In this document: in pieces, positions 44,667-52,649 of the stretch | Layout of the letters: each line of letters opens with the position of its first letter | Position numbering within the stretch: the first letter of the stretch is position 1 | Source: Sinorhizobium meliloti | Lineage (GTDB): Bacteria > Pseudomonadota > Alphaproteobacteria > Rhizobiales > Rhizobiaceae | DNA length: 64,000 bases | Assembly: GCF_035610345.1 (NCBI RefSeq) | Contig: NZ_CP141212.1 | Location: 2,485,976-2,549,975 of the forward strand | Reading direction: 5' to 3' | Program-made: the position numbers and the translations under genes | The notes under the pieces: generated by a model | Database searches by the model: none | What the model was told of the DNA's origin: nothing | The model's input: the letters and a program-made list of their open reading frames with translations, nothing else

Positions 44667-45917
44667 ATGGCAGCACCTGGCGAGAATAGGCGCGTCAATG
44701 CCGACCGTCTATGGGATTCGTTGATGGAAATGGCGAAGATCGGCCCCGGCGTTGCCGGCGGCAACAACCGCCAGACCTTGACGGATGCGGACGGCGAAGG
44801 TCGCCGGCTTTTCCAGTCCTGGTGCGAAGAGGCGGGGCTCTCCATGGGTGTCGACAAGATGGGCACCATGTTCCTGACCCGACCCGGTACCGATCCGGAT
44901 GCGCTGCCGGTCCACATCGGCTCGCATCTCGACACACAGCCGACCGGCGGCAAGTTCGACGGGGTCCTCGGCGTCCTGAGCGGCCTCGAGGCCGTACGCA
45001 CGATGAACGACCTCGGCATCAAGACGAAGCACCCGATCGTCGTGACCAACTGGACCAATGAGGAAGGCGCGCGCTTTGCGCCTGCCATGCTCGCATCCGG
45101 CGTCTTTGCCGGGGTCCACACCCTCGAATACGCCTATGCCCGCAAGGATCCCGAAGGAAAGAGCTTCGGCGACGAACTGAAGCGCATCGGCTGGCTTGGC
45201 GACGAAGAGGTCGGCGCGCGCAAGATGCACGCCTATTTCGAATACCACATCGAGCAGGGACCTATCCTAGAGGCCGAGAACAGGCAGATCGGCGTCGTCA
45301 CGCACTGTCAGGGTCTTTGGTGGCTGGAGTTCACGCTGACCGGCAGGGAAGCACACACCGGCTCGACGCCGATGGACATGCGCGTCAATGCGGGCCTCGC
45401 AATGGCGCGGATCCTCGAAATGGTCCAGACCGTCGCCATGGAGAACCAGCCGGGCGCCGTCGGCGGCGTCGGCCAGATGTTCTTTTCGCCCAATTCGCGC
45501 AACGTCCTGCCGGGCCAAGTGGTGTTCACCGTCGACATCCGCTCGCCCGACCAGGCCAAACTGGACGGCATGCGCGCCCGGATCGAAGCCGAAGCGCCAA
45601 AAATCTGCGAGCGGCTCGGCGTCGGCTGTTCCATCGAGGCGGTCGGGCATTTCGATCCCGTCACCTTCGACCCCAAACTGGTCGAGACTGTACGCGGCGC
45701 CGCCGAGAAGCTCGGCTACAGCCACATGAATCTCGTATCCGGCGCCGGACACGATGCCTGCTGGGCCGCAAAGGTCGCGCCGACCACGATGATCATGTGC
45801 CCCTGCGTCGGCGGGCTCAGCCATAACGAGGCGGAGGACATCTCCAGGGAATGGGCCGCGGCCGGCGCGGACGTCCTGTTCCACGCCGTGCTCGAGACGG
45901 CGGAGATCGTGGAATGA
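44667..45917 (+). CDS. Zn-dependent N-carbamoyl-beta-alanine (ureidopropionase) / N-carbamoyl amino acid amidohydrolase
   Basis: A 416-residue M20-family amidohydrolase. Metal sites are visible: HIGSHLDTQPTGGKFDGVLG (first ligands), NWTNEEGARFAP (bridging glutamate) and YHIEQGPILE. The histidine in SGAGHDACWAAKVAP is the C-terminal ligand. The fold matches HyuC/AmaB/beta-ureidopropionase enzymes that release CO2 and NH3 from N-carbamoyl-beta-alanine. The ATG at 44667 follows GAGGAG. It sits directly upstream of the dihydropyrimidinase gene, so it most likely does the last step of reductive pyrimidine breakdown. Confidence 0.9.
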   Translation: MAAPGENRRVNADRLWDSLMEMAKIGPGVAGGNNRQTLTDADGEGRRLFQSWCEEAGLSMGVDKMGTMFLTRPGTDPDALPVHIGSHLDTQPTGGKFDGVLGVLSGLEAVRTMNDLGIKTKHPIVVTNWTNEEGARFAPAMLASGVFAGVHTLEYAYARKDPEGKSFGDELKRIGWLGDEEVGARKMHAYFEYHIEQGPILEAENRQIGVVTHCQGLWWLEFTLTGREAHTGSTPMDMRVNAGLAMARILEMVQTVAMENQPGAVGGVGQMFFSPNSRNVLPGQVVFTVDIRSPDQAKLDGMRARIEAEAPKICERLGVGCSIEAVGHFDPVTFDPKLVETVRGAAEKLGYSHMNLVSGAGHDACWAAKVAPTTMIMCPCVGGLSHNEAEDISREWAAAGADVLFHAVLETAEIVE

Positions 45918-45997
45918 GTTTTGCGGGCGGGACGGTGGTTCCGCCCTTTTTCGTGGTGGCCTGAGCCGCCGAAGGCACCTTCCAGGGAAACGAACCA

Positions 45998-47452
45998 ATG
46001 AGCACTGTCATCAAGGGTGGAACCATCGTCACGGCCGACCTGACTTACAAGGCCGATTTAAAGGTCGAAGGCGGCAAGATCGTCGAAATCGGACCGAATC
46101 TCTCCGGCGCCGAGACGCTCGACGCCACCGGCTGCTACGTGATGCCGGGCGGCATCGACCCGCATACGCATCTCGAAATGCCTTTCATGGGCACCTATTC
46201 CTCCGACGATTTCGAAAGCGGGACCCGCGCGGCACTCGCCGGCGGCACCACGATGGTCGTCGATTTCGCGCTCCCCTCGCCCGGCCAGTCGCTGCTTGAG
46301 GCGCTCACCATGTGGGACAACAAGTCGACGCGCGCCAACTGCGATTATTCCTTCCACATGGCGATCACCTGGTGGGGCGAGCAGGTCTTCGACGAGATGG
46401 AGACGATCGTAAAGGAAAAGGGCATCAACACCTTCAAGCACTTCATGGCCTACAAGGGCGCGCTGATGGTGGACGACGACGAGATGTTTTCCTCCTTCCA
46501 GCGCTGTGCGGCGCTCGGCGCGCTGCCGCTGGTCCACGCCGAAAACGGCGACGTGGTGGCGCAACTGCAGGCGAAGCTGCTGGCGGAAGGCAATAGCGGC
46601 CCGGAGGCACATGCCTATTCGCGGCCGGCGGAGGTCGAGGGAGAGGCCACCAACCGCGCGATCATGATCGCCGACATGGCCGGCTGTCCCGTCTACATCG
46701 TTCATACTTCGTGCGAACAGGCGCATGAAGCAATCCGGCGCGCCCGCGCCAAGGGCATGCGTGTCTTCGGCGAGCCCTTGATCCAGCACCTGACGCTCGA
46801 TGAGACCGAATATTTCGACAAGGACTGGGACCACGCCGCCCGCCGGGTGATGTCGCCGCCTTTCCGCAACAAGCTTCACCAGGACAGCCTCTGGGCGGGG
46901 CTTGCCTCCGGTTCGCTCCAGGTGGTCGCGACCGACCATTGCGCCTTCACGACCGAGCAGAAGCGCTTCGGCGTCGGCGATTTCACCAGAATCCCGAACG
47001 GCACCGGCGGACTGGAAGACCGCATGCCGATGCTCTGGACCTATGGTGTTGCGACCGGCCGCATCACCATGAACGAATTCGTGGCGGTAACCTCCACCAA
47101 CATCGCAAAGATACTGAATATCTATCCCAGGAAGGGAGCGATCCTCGTCGGCGCCGATGCGGACCTCGTCGTCTGGGACCCCAAGCGCTCCAAGACGATC
47201 TCGGCGAAGACGCAGCAATCGGCGATCGATTACAACGTCTTCGAGGGCAAGACGGTCACCGGTCTTCCGCGTTTCACGCTGACGCGCGGCGTGGTTTCGA
47301 TCGAGGACGGAACCGTGAAGACCCGGGAGGGCCACGGCGAATTCGTCCGGCGTGATCCCTTCCCGGCGGTCAGCACCGCGCTTTCCACCTGGAAGGAAGT
47401 GACGGCGCCACGGGCGGTGCAGCGCAGCGGCATTCCCGCAAGCGGCGTCTGA
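45998..47452 (+). CDS. hydA: Dihydropyrimidinase (hydantoinase)
   Basis: A 484-residue amidohydrolase of normal length. Zinc ligands lie in VMPGGIDPHTHLEMPFMGT; the carboxylated lysine is in FKHFMAYKGALMV. Further ligands are in LPLVHAENGD and YIVHTSCEQAHEAIRRA, and VATDHCAFT holds the catalytic aspartate. It opens dihydrouracil and dihydrothymine to N-carbamoyl-beta-amino acids. The gene lies about 80 bases after the amidohydrolase gene and is probably cotranscribed; the ATG follows an AGGGAAACGAACC context. Confidence 0.94.
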   Translation: MSTVIKGGTIVTADLTYKADLKVEGGKIVEIGPNLSGAETLDATGCYVMPGGIDPHTHLEMPFMGTYSSDDFESGTRAALAGGTTMVVDFALPSPGQSLLEALTMWDNKSTRANCDYSFHMAITWWGEQVFDEMETIVKEKGINTFKHFMAYKGALMVDDDEMFSSFQRCAALGALPLVHAENGDVVAQLQAKLLAEGNSGPEAHAYSRPAEVEGEATNRAIMIADMAGCPVYIVHTSCEQAHEAIRRARAKGMRVFGEPLIQHLTLDETEYFDKDWDHAARRVMSPPFRNKLHQDSLWAGLASGSLQVVATDHCAFTTEQKRFGVGDFTRIPNGTGGLEDRMPMLWTYGVATGRITMNEFVAVTSTNIAKILNIYPRKGAILVGADADLVVWDPKRSKTISAKTQQSAIDYNVFEGKTVTGLPRFTLTRGVVSIEDGTVKTREGHGEFVRRDPFPAVSTALSTWKEVTAPRAVQRSGIPASGV

Positions 47453-47518
47453 GAGATGCCGCAACCTTATCGCATGCGAGAAACGGCGATCGCGCTGCTG
47501 ACTTTTCCCGGAATTGAT

Positions 47519-47932
47519 CTAGGCGGGCACGAGCCCGTCGAGCTCGGGCAGCAGCACGACGCTCTCGTTTCCTTTCGGATCCGTCCGGGCGATCACCGCC
47601 GTGCAAGGGGCGTGCGAGAGGTTCGCCGGCAGGTGCGGCACGCCGGCGGGAATGTAGAGCATATCTCCGGCCCTGGTGATCACGTGTTCTTCGAGCCGCT
47701 CGCCGAACCAGGTATGCGCTTCGCCGGAGAGCACGTAGATCGCCGTTTCATGGGTCTCGTGAAGATGCGCCTTGGCGCGCGCACCGGGCGGCATGGTCAC
47801 GAGATGCATGCAGATGCCGGTGGAGCCGACCGTTTCCGCGGCGATACCCTCGAAATAATCGAGCCCCTGCTTGCCGGCAAAGGCATCGCCCGGGCGAACC
47901 ACGCGACAGCCAGGATTGGGTGATCGAGACAT
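47519..47932 (-). CDS. Cupin-fold protein
   Basis: A 137-residue single-domain cupin. Cupin motif 1 is PGARAKAHLHETHETAIYVL followed by SGEAHTWFG; motif 2 is AGDMLYIPAGVPHLPANLSH. Histidines HLH and the second-motif histidine can bind a metal. No catalytic family can be named. The ATG at 47932 faces the divergent ABC transporter genes. The position between dihydropyrimidinase and the transporter suggests a part in the same nitrogen pathway, but that is inference. Confidence 0.78.
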   Translation of the reverse strand: MSRSPNPGCRVVRPGDAFAGKQGLDYFEGIAAETVGSTGICMHLVTMPPGARAKAHLHETHETAIYVLSGEAHTWFGERLEEHVITRAGDMLYIPAGVPHLPANLSHAPCTAVIARTDPKGNESVVLLPELDGLVPA

Positions 47933-48053
47933 GACCGTCCTCCAGAATACGCTGAAAAACCAGCAGCAGGCGACCTCGCCGGCAAATCCGCCATTGCATG
48001 TTGCGGGTCCGGATAGCAGTCTGACACAGGCAGTCGATAATGAGAATCCGTCC

Positions 48054-48845
48054 ATGACATCCAATCCCGCCTCCGTGGTCTCGGCCCGGAACCTCGGCCT
48101 GACGTTCGAGACCAGCGACGGTCCCGTCAATGCACTCACCGGCGTGAATCTCGACGTGGTCAAGGGCGACTTCGTCTCCTTCATCGGCCCATCCGGCTGC
48201 GGCAAGACGACGTTTCTGCGCGTCATCGCCGATCTCGAAAAGGCGACGGCCGGCACCATTTCCGTCAACGGCATGACGCCGGAGGAGGCCCGCCGGCAGC
48301 GCGCCTATGGCTATGTCTTCCAGGCGGCCGCCCTTTATCCCTGGCGCACGATCGAAAAGAACATCGCGCTGCCGCTGGAGATCATGGGCTACTCCAGCGA
48401 GGACCGGAAGGCGCGGATCGAGCGGACGCTGGAACTCGTCAACCTCTCGGGCTTCGGAAAGAAATATCCCTGGCAGCTTTCCGGCGGCATGCAGCAGCGC
48501 GCGTCGATTGCCCGGGCGCTGGCCTTCGATGCCGATCTCCTGCTGATGGACGAGCCTTTCGGGGCGCTCGACGAGATCGTCCGCGACCACCTGAACGAAC
48601 AACTCCTCAAACTCTGGGCGCGCACCAACAAGACCATCTGTTTCGTCACCCACTCCATTCCGGAGGCGGTCTACCTCTCGACCAAGATCATCGTCATGAG
48701 CCCCCGCCCGGGCCGCGTCACGGACGTGATCGAATCGACGCTGCCGAGGGAACGGCCGCTCGGCATTCGGGAAACGCCGGAATTCCTCGAGATCGCGCAT
48801 CGCGTGCGCGAGGGCTTGAGAGCGGGGCACAGCTATGACGAGTAG
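48054..48845 (+). CDS. NitT/TauT-type ABC transporter ATP-binding protein
   Basis: A 263-residue ATPase (from the ATG at 48054). Walker A is GPSGCGKTTFLRVIADL, the Q-loop GYVFQAAALYPWRTIEKNI, the signature QLSGGMQQRASIARAL and Walker B LLLMDEPFGALDEIVRD. YPWRT is typical of the NitT/TauT/Thi class. An earlier ATG at 47931 would add 41 polar residues without homology and would overlap the divergent cupin start, so 48054 is preferred. The permease genes follow after a repeat-filled gap of about 270 bases. Confidence 0.88.
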   Translation: MTSNPASVVSARNLGLTFETSDGPVNALTGVNLDVVKGDFVSFIGPSGCGKTTFLRVIADLEKATAGTISVNGMTPEEARRQRAYGYVFQAAALYPWRTIEKNIALPLEIMGYSSEDRKARIERTLELVNLSGFGKKYPWQLSGGMQQRASIARALAFDADLLLMDEPFGALDEIVRDHLNEQLLKLWARTNKTICFVTHSIPEAVYLSTKIIVMSPRPGRVTDVIESTLPRERPLGIRETPEFLEIAHRVREGLRAGHSYDE

Positions 48846-49005
48846 CCGCCGGGCGGAGATGACCCCTTCCCAACCCCTCCCCACAAGGGGGAGGGGCTTA
48901 GCGTCTGCCGCAACCGGTGCGGCAGGGTCGTCCTTCCCCCTTGTGGGGAGAGTGGTGAGCGAAGCGAACCGGGAGGGGTTTTCGGCACATTCGAACATCG
49001 ATCCG
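48846..49005. repeat. Palindromic intergenic repeat within an ABC transporter operon
   Basis: CCCCACAAGGGGGA (48879-48892) is matched exactly in inverted form by TCCCCCTTGTGGGG (48935-48948); between them CTGCCG / CGGCAG forms a second stem. This is the common rhizobial cctccccacaaggggg-type repeat. It separates the ATPase and permease genes. Confidence 0.7.
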
Positions 49006-49095
49006 AAGACCAGACAACCCGCGAAGAAGCTGCGCACGGAAATGACCAAAGCCGAAGCGGCGATGTGGAACATGCCGCGCGACCTGCGTCCGACG
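49006..49095 (+). pseudogene. DUF559 endonuclease-like gene remnant
   Basis: About 30 codons read KTRQPAKKLRTEMTKAEAAM followed by WNMPRDLR, which resembles the opening of DUF559 (Vsr-like) proteins (ARxLRxxMTxAExxLWxxLR). The rest of the domain is absent: the permease gene starts 20 bases later. Such genes often travel with the palindromic repeat just upstream. It looks like a truncated relic and probably makes no product. Confidence 0.5.
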
Positions 49096-49115
49096 ACTGG
49101 CGGGAGAGCGTGACC

Positions 49116-50000
49116 ATGCGCGAGGAGAGCTTCCTTAAGGACAAACTGCTTCCCGTCTCCACGGTCGTTTTCCTGTTGATCGCCGGCTGGTACGTCGCAG
49201 CGGTTTTCCTGAACGCACCTTTCGAAAGAGATACAGCCGCGCGTGCCGGCACCGAGATCGGCTTTTCCGAAATCCTCCGCAATACCATGGCCCAGGAACG
49301 CCCGGTGCTGCCCGCTCCGCATCAGGTGATCGCCGAAATCTGGGATACGACTGCCAATAAGGCGATCACCTCCAAGCGCAGCCTCGTCTATCATGCCTGG
49401 ATCACGCTTTCGGCCACTTTGCTCGGCTTCGGCATCGGCACGGTGCTCGGCGTGCTGCTGGCTGTCGGCATCGTCCACAACCGCGCAATGGACCGATCGC
49501 TCATGCCCTGGGTGATCGCCAGTCAGACCATCCCGATCCTGGCGATCGCGCCGATGATCATCGTCGTGCTCAACGCCATCGGGATTTCCGGCCTGCTTCC
49601 GAAGGCGCTGATTTCCACCTATCTTTCGTTCTTCCCGGTGGTCGTCGGCATGGTGAAGGGACTGCGCAGCCCCGAAACGATCCAGCTCGACCTGATGCAC
49701 ACCTATAACGCCTCGCCCGCCCAGACCTTCTGGAAGCTGCGCTGGCCCTCGTCCATGCCCTATCTCTTCACCTCGCTGAAGGTTGCCGTCGCGATCTCGC
49801 TCGTCGGCGCCATCGTCGGCGAGCTGCCGACCGGCGCAGTTGCCGGGCTCGGCGCACGCCTGCTCGCCGGGTCCTATTACGGACAGACCGTGCAGATCTG
49901 GGCGGCGCTGTTCATGGCTGCGGCACTCGCCGCGGTCCTCGTCATGATCGTCGGCCTGGCGCATACGGCCGTCCTGAAGCGCATGGGGGCAAAACCATGA
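49116..50000 (+). CDS. ABC transporter permease (NitT/TauT type), first
   Basis: A 294-residue permease. The N-terminal helix STVVFLLIAGWYVAAVFL precedes a periplasmic part and five core helices. The coupling motif is LMHTYNASPAQTFWKLRWPS. FGIGTVLGVLLAVGIVHNRA and SQTIPILAIAPMIIVV are typical of this class. The ATG at 49116 follows GGGAGAGCG; upstream codons belong to the DUF559 remnant. Its stop overlaps the start of the second permease gene. Confidence 0.9.
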   Translation: MREESFLKDKLLPVSTVVFLLIAGWYVAAVFLNAPFERDTAARAGTEIGFSEILRNTMAQERPVLPAPHQVIAEIWDTTANKAITSKRSLVYHAWITLSATLLGFGIGTVLGVLLAVGIVHNRAMDRSLMPWVIASQTIPILAIAPMIIVVLNAIGISGLLPKALISTYLSFFPVVVGMVKGLRSPETIQLDLMHTYNASPAQTFWKLRWPSSMPYLFTSLKVAVAISLVGAIVGELPTGAVAGLGARLLAGSYYGQTVQIWAALFMAAALAAVLVMIVGLAHTAVLKRMGAKP

Positions 50001-50866
50001 GTATTGCCGCTCTCGCCGGCGCCATCCTCTTCTGGCTCGCTGCCTGGGCCTTCAACGAATGGCTGGTCCGGCGTCAGTTCGCAAGCGACGCCGCAAACAA
50101 CGCGGCACGACTTGCCGTGCCTCTCCTCTTCGGCATCACCATACTCGTCCTCTGGGAAGGCATCGTCCGCGGCTTCGCCGTCCCATCGGTGCTGTTGCCG
50201 GCGCCATCGATGATCTGGCAGCGGCTGATCAACTCGCTGCCGACACTCGCGGCCGATTTCCGGCAGACCTTCCTGAAGTCCGTGCTGACCGGCTACGCGC
50301 TCGGCTGCGGCCTCGGCTTCGTCGTCGCAATCCTCATCGACCGTTCGCCATTCCTGCAGAAAGGGCTGCTGCCGCTCGGCAATTTCGTCTCCGCCCTCCC
50401 CGTCATCGGTGTCGCCCCGATCATGGTCATGTGGTTCGGCTTCGACTGGCAGTCGAAAGTGGCGGTCGTCGTCATCATGACCTTCTTCCCGATGCTGGTG
50501 AACACGGTTTCTGGCCTTGCAGCCGCCAGCCACATGGAGCGCGATCTGATGCGCACCTATGCCGCATCCTGGTGGCAGACACTCGTCAAGCTCCGCTTGC
50601 CGGCCGCCTGGCCTTTTATTTTCAACGCTCTCAAGATTAACTCCACTCTGGCGCTGATCGGTGCGATCGTGGCCGAATTCTTCGGAACGCCCATTGTCGG
50701 CATGGGTTTCCGGATCTCCACGGAAGTGGGCCGCATGAACGTCGACATGGTCTGGGCCGAAATCGCCGTAGCGGCGGTGGCTGGCTCCGTCTTCTACGGG
50801 GTGGTCGCGCTCATCGAGCGCGCGGTCACGTTCTGGCATCCGTCCATCCGCAGTGGGCGAGCCTAG
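49997..50866 (+). CDS. ABC transporter permease (NitT/TauT type), second
   Basis: A 289-residue permease with an N-terminal helix (LAGAILFWLAAWAFNEWLV), a second at LLFGITILVLWEGIVRGF and the core helices. The coupling motif is DLMRTYAASWWQTLVKLRLP. LGNFVSALPVIGVAPIMVMW matches the NitT/TauT group. Its ATG overlaps the previous stop (ATGA). Two different permeases in one system indicate a heterodimeric channel. Its TAG stop abuts a RIME-like repeat. Confidence 0.9.
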   Translation: MSIAALAGAILFWLAAWAFNEWLVRRQFASDAANNAARLAVPLLFGITILVLWEGIVRGFAVPSVLLPAPSMIWQRLINSLPTLAADFRQTFLKSVLTGYALGCGLGFVVAILIDRSPFLQKGLLPLGNFVSALPVIGVAPIMVMWFGFDWQSKVAVVVIMTFFPMLVNTVSGLAAASHMERDLMRTYAASWWQTLVKLRLPAAWPFIFNALKINSTLALIGAIVAEFFGTPIVGMGFRISTEVGRMNVDMVWAEIAVAAVAGSVFYGVVALIERAVTFWHPSIRSGRA

Positions 50867-51010
50867 AGCACTTCCAGGAAAAGTGTGTAACGGTTTTCCG
50901 TCCGGAAGTGCGTTGGACCAAAGGGTTGGAGCATTTCAGTGTTTCCATGAAACATTGAAATGCTCCAGGGCACTTCCGGGAAAATGCGTAATGGCCTTCC
51001 CGGCCGTAAT
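50865..51010 (+). repeat. RIME-like palindromic repeat, copy 2
   Basis: Two adjacent palindromes: CACTTCC...GGAAGTG (50869-50910) and TGGAGCATTTCA...TGAAATGCTCCA (50927-50967). A third block GGCACTTCCGGGAAAATGCG repeats the first motif. The first 93 bases match copy 1 at 15086-15176 in inverted orientation. The repeat begins at the stop codon of the permease gene and separates it from the binding-protein gene. Confidence 0.7.
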
Positions 51011-51061
51011 GCGTAGTTTCAAAGTGTTAGAACGACAAGGCAACGATAAGAGGGAACTGAA

Positions 51062-52054
51062 ATGAACAAGAAACTTGGAATTCTGCTGGCAGCGAGCGTC
51101 TTTTCGCTTGCCGCTTTCCACGCCAATGCCGCCGAAAAGGTCACGCTGCAGCTGAAGTGGGTGACCCAGGCGCAGTTCGCCGGCTACTACGTGGCGAAGG
51201 ACAAGGGCTTTTACGAGGAAGAGGGCCTCGACGTCGAAATCAAGCCCGGCGGACCGGATATCGCTCCGGCGCAGGTGATCGCCGGCGGCGGCGCCGACGT
51301 CATCGTCGACTGGATGCCATCCGCCCTCGCCACGCGCGAAAAGGGCGTGCCGCTCGTCAATATCGCCCAGCCCTTCAAGACATCGGGCATGATGCTCACC
51401 TGTCTGAAGGAATCCGGAGTGAAGGGTCCCGAAGACTTCAAGGGCAAGACCCTCGGCGTTTGGTTCTTCGGCAACGAATATCCGTTCCTCTCCTGGATGT
51501 CGCATCTGAAGATCCCGACGGATGGCGGGCCGGACGGCGTGACCGTGCTGAAGCAGGGGTTCAACGTCGATCCGCTGATTCAGAAGCAGGCCGCCTGCAT
51601 CTCCACCATGACCTACAACGAGTACTGGCAGGTCATCGATGCCGGCATCAAGCCGGAGGATCTGGTCACCTTCAAATACGAGGACCAGGGCGTCGCCACG
51701 CTCGAAGACGGCCTCTACGTGCTCGAGGACAAGCTCAAGGACGAGGCCTTCAAGGACAAGATGGTGAAGTTCGTCCGCGCCTCGATGAAGGGCTGGAAAT
51801 ATGCCGAGGAGAATCCGGACGAGGCGGCCGATATCGTGCTCGAGAACGACTCGACCGGCGCGCAGACGGAAAAGCACCAGAAGCGCATGATGGGCGAAGT
51901 CGCCAAGCTGACTGCAGGATCCAGCGGGGCGCTCGACGAGGCGGATTACAAGCGCACCGTCCAGTCGCTGCTGGCCGGCGGCTCCGACCCGGTCATTTCC
52001 AAGGAGCCGGAAGGCGCCTGGACCCACGAGATCACGGACGCGGCGCTGAAATAA
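51062..52054 (+). CDS. NMT1/THI5-like ABC transporter substrate-binding protein
   Basis: A 330-residue exported binding protein. The signal MNKKLGILLAASVFSLAAFH ends near ANA-AEK. VTLQLKWVTQAQFAGYYVAK and DKGFYEEEGLDVEIKPGGP are the NMT1/THI5 opening; FGNEYPFLSWMSHL is also family-like. Relatives bind pyrimidine-type ligands (hydroxymethyl- or formylaminopyrimidine, riboflavin precursors). Next to dihydropyrimidinase genes, a pyrimidine or its breakdown product is a reasonable guess for the ligand. AGAGGGAACTGAA precedes the ATG. Confidence 0.88.
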   Translation: MNKKLGILLAASVFSLAAFHANAAEKVTLQLKWVTQAQFAGYYVAKDKGFYEEEGLDVEIKPGGPDIAPAQVIAGGGADVIVDWMPSALATREKGVPLVNIAQPFKTSGMMLTCLKESGVKGPEDFKGKTLGVWFFGNEYPFLSWMSHLKIPTDGGPDGVTVLKQGFNVDPLIQKQAACISTMTYNEYWQVIDAGIKPEDLVTFKYEDQGVATLEDGLYVLEDKLKDEAFKDKMVKFVRASMKGWKYAEENPDEAADIVLENDSTGAQTEKHQKRMMGEVAKLTAGSSGALDEADYKRTVQSLLAGGSDPVISKEPEGAWTHEITDAALK

Positions 52055-52071
52055 GGCGCCGCATGACGATC

Positions 52072-52101
52072 AGGAGCGCGTGGGTCTCGCCGCGCGCTCC
52101 T
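52072..52101 (+). terminator. Hairpin after the binding-protein gene
   Basis: AGGAGCGCG and CGCGCTCCT form a 9-bp stem with a 12-base loop, 17 bases after the stop codon. Only a short TTAT follows, so termination may be weak or Rho-assisted. Confidence 0.5.
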
Positions 52102-52649
52102 TATGCGGAGGCGTGCCGCTTGCCGCGAACTCGCACCCGTGGTCAAAGGTCGCAGCGTTACTCCTCGGAGAAGCGCACCGACCAGCGCCCGCCCGCGCGC
52201 AAAGGCTCGATTCCAATGGCTTAGCGTGGCGGGTCCGCTGTCGAACGGCGAAAATCGCTCACCACGCTGTGGTTGTTAAGACTACCTTCAGGTTGCACCC
52301 GTATTGCATCCGAAGACGCATGACAGTAGAAATAGTGAGGCACCATTGCTTCGCTGCTCTTGTAAGCATTTGCTCCGGCGACTACATAGGCCGGAACGTT
52401 TGACTGGAGGGCAAGCGAATGGAGGAATCTTTATTTCTTTAGGATTGCCCATCAGGGAATTTTCTTCCCATCCGGTGCCTGTGGCTTGAAACCGCTGCCC
52501 GGGCAGCGATTCAAAATGCTGCAGCGGTCCTTGCGCGTCCGAAAAGAGACGCGCGGCGCTGTAGGTGAAATAGCGTGAATGCGGCCGGATATTCGCCCCT
52601 GCGCGGGCGTGATCGGGCATGTGTGCTTCAGCTTCGGGAAAACAGGCCT
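52102..52649. other. Intergenic region upstream of RND efflux genes, with palindromic repeat
   Basis: About 548 bases without a convincing gene. A 7-codon frame at 52419 (MEESLFL) has TGGAGGG upstream and may be chance. 52466-52566 is a repeat-like block with palindrome CGCTGCCCGGGCAGCG (52493-52508), CAAAATGCTGCAGCGG and a stem GCGCGTC / GACGCGC (52533-52554), similar to a sequence common in Sinorhizobium intergenic DNA. No clear promoter was identified. Confidence 0.5.

Noticed and set aside
47748..49964. A 738-codon antisense frame across cupin, ATPase and permease genes
   Set aside because: It crosses three real genes and a repeat, and its sequence is low-complexity and unlike any family.
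52080..52403. A 107-codon frame downstream of the THI5-like gene
   Set aside because: No ribosome-binding site, it begins within the terminator hairpin, and the composition does not look like protein.
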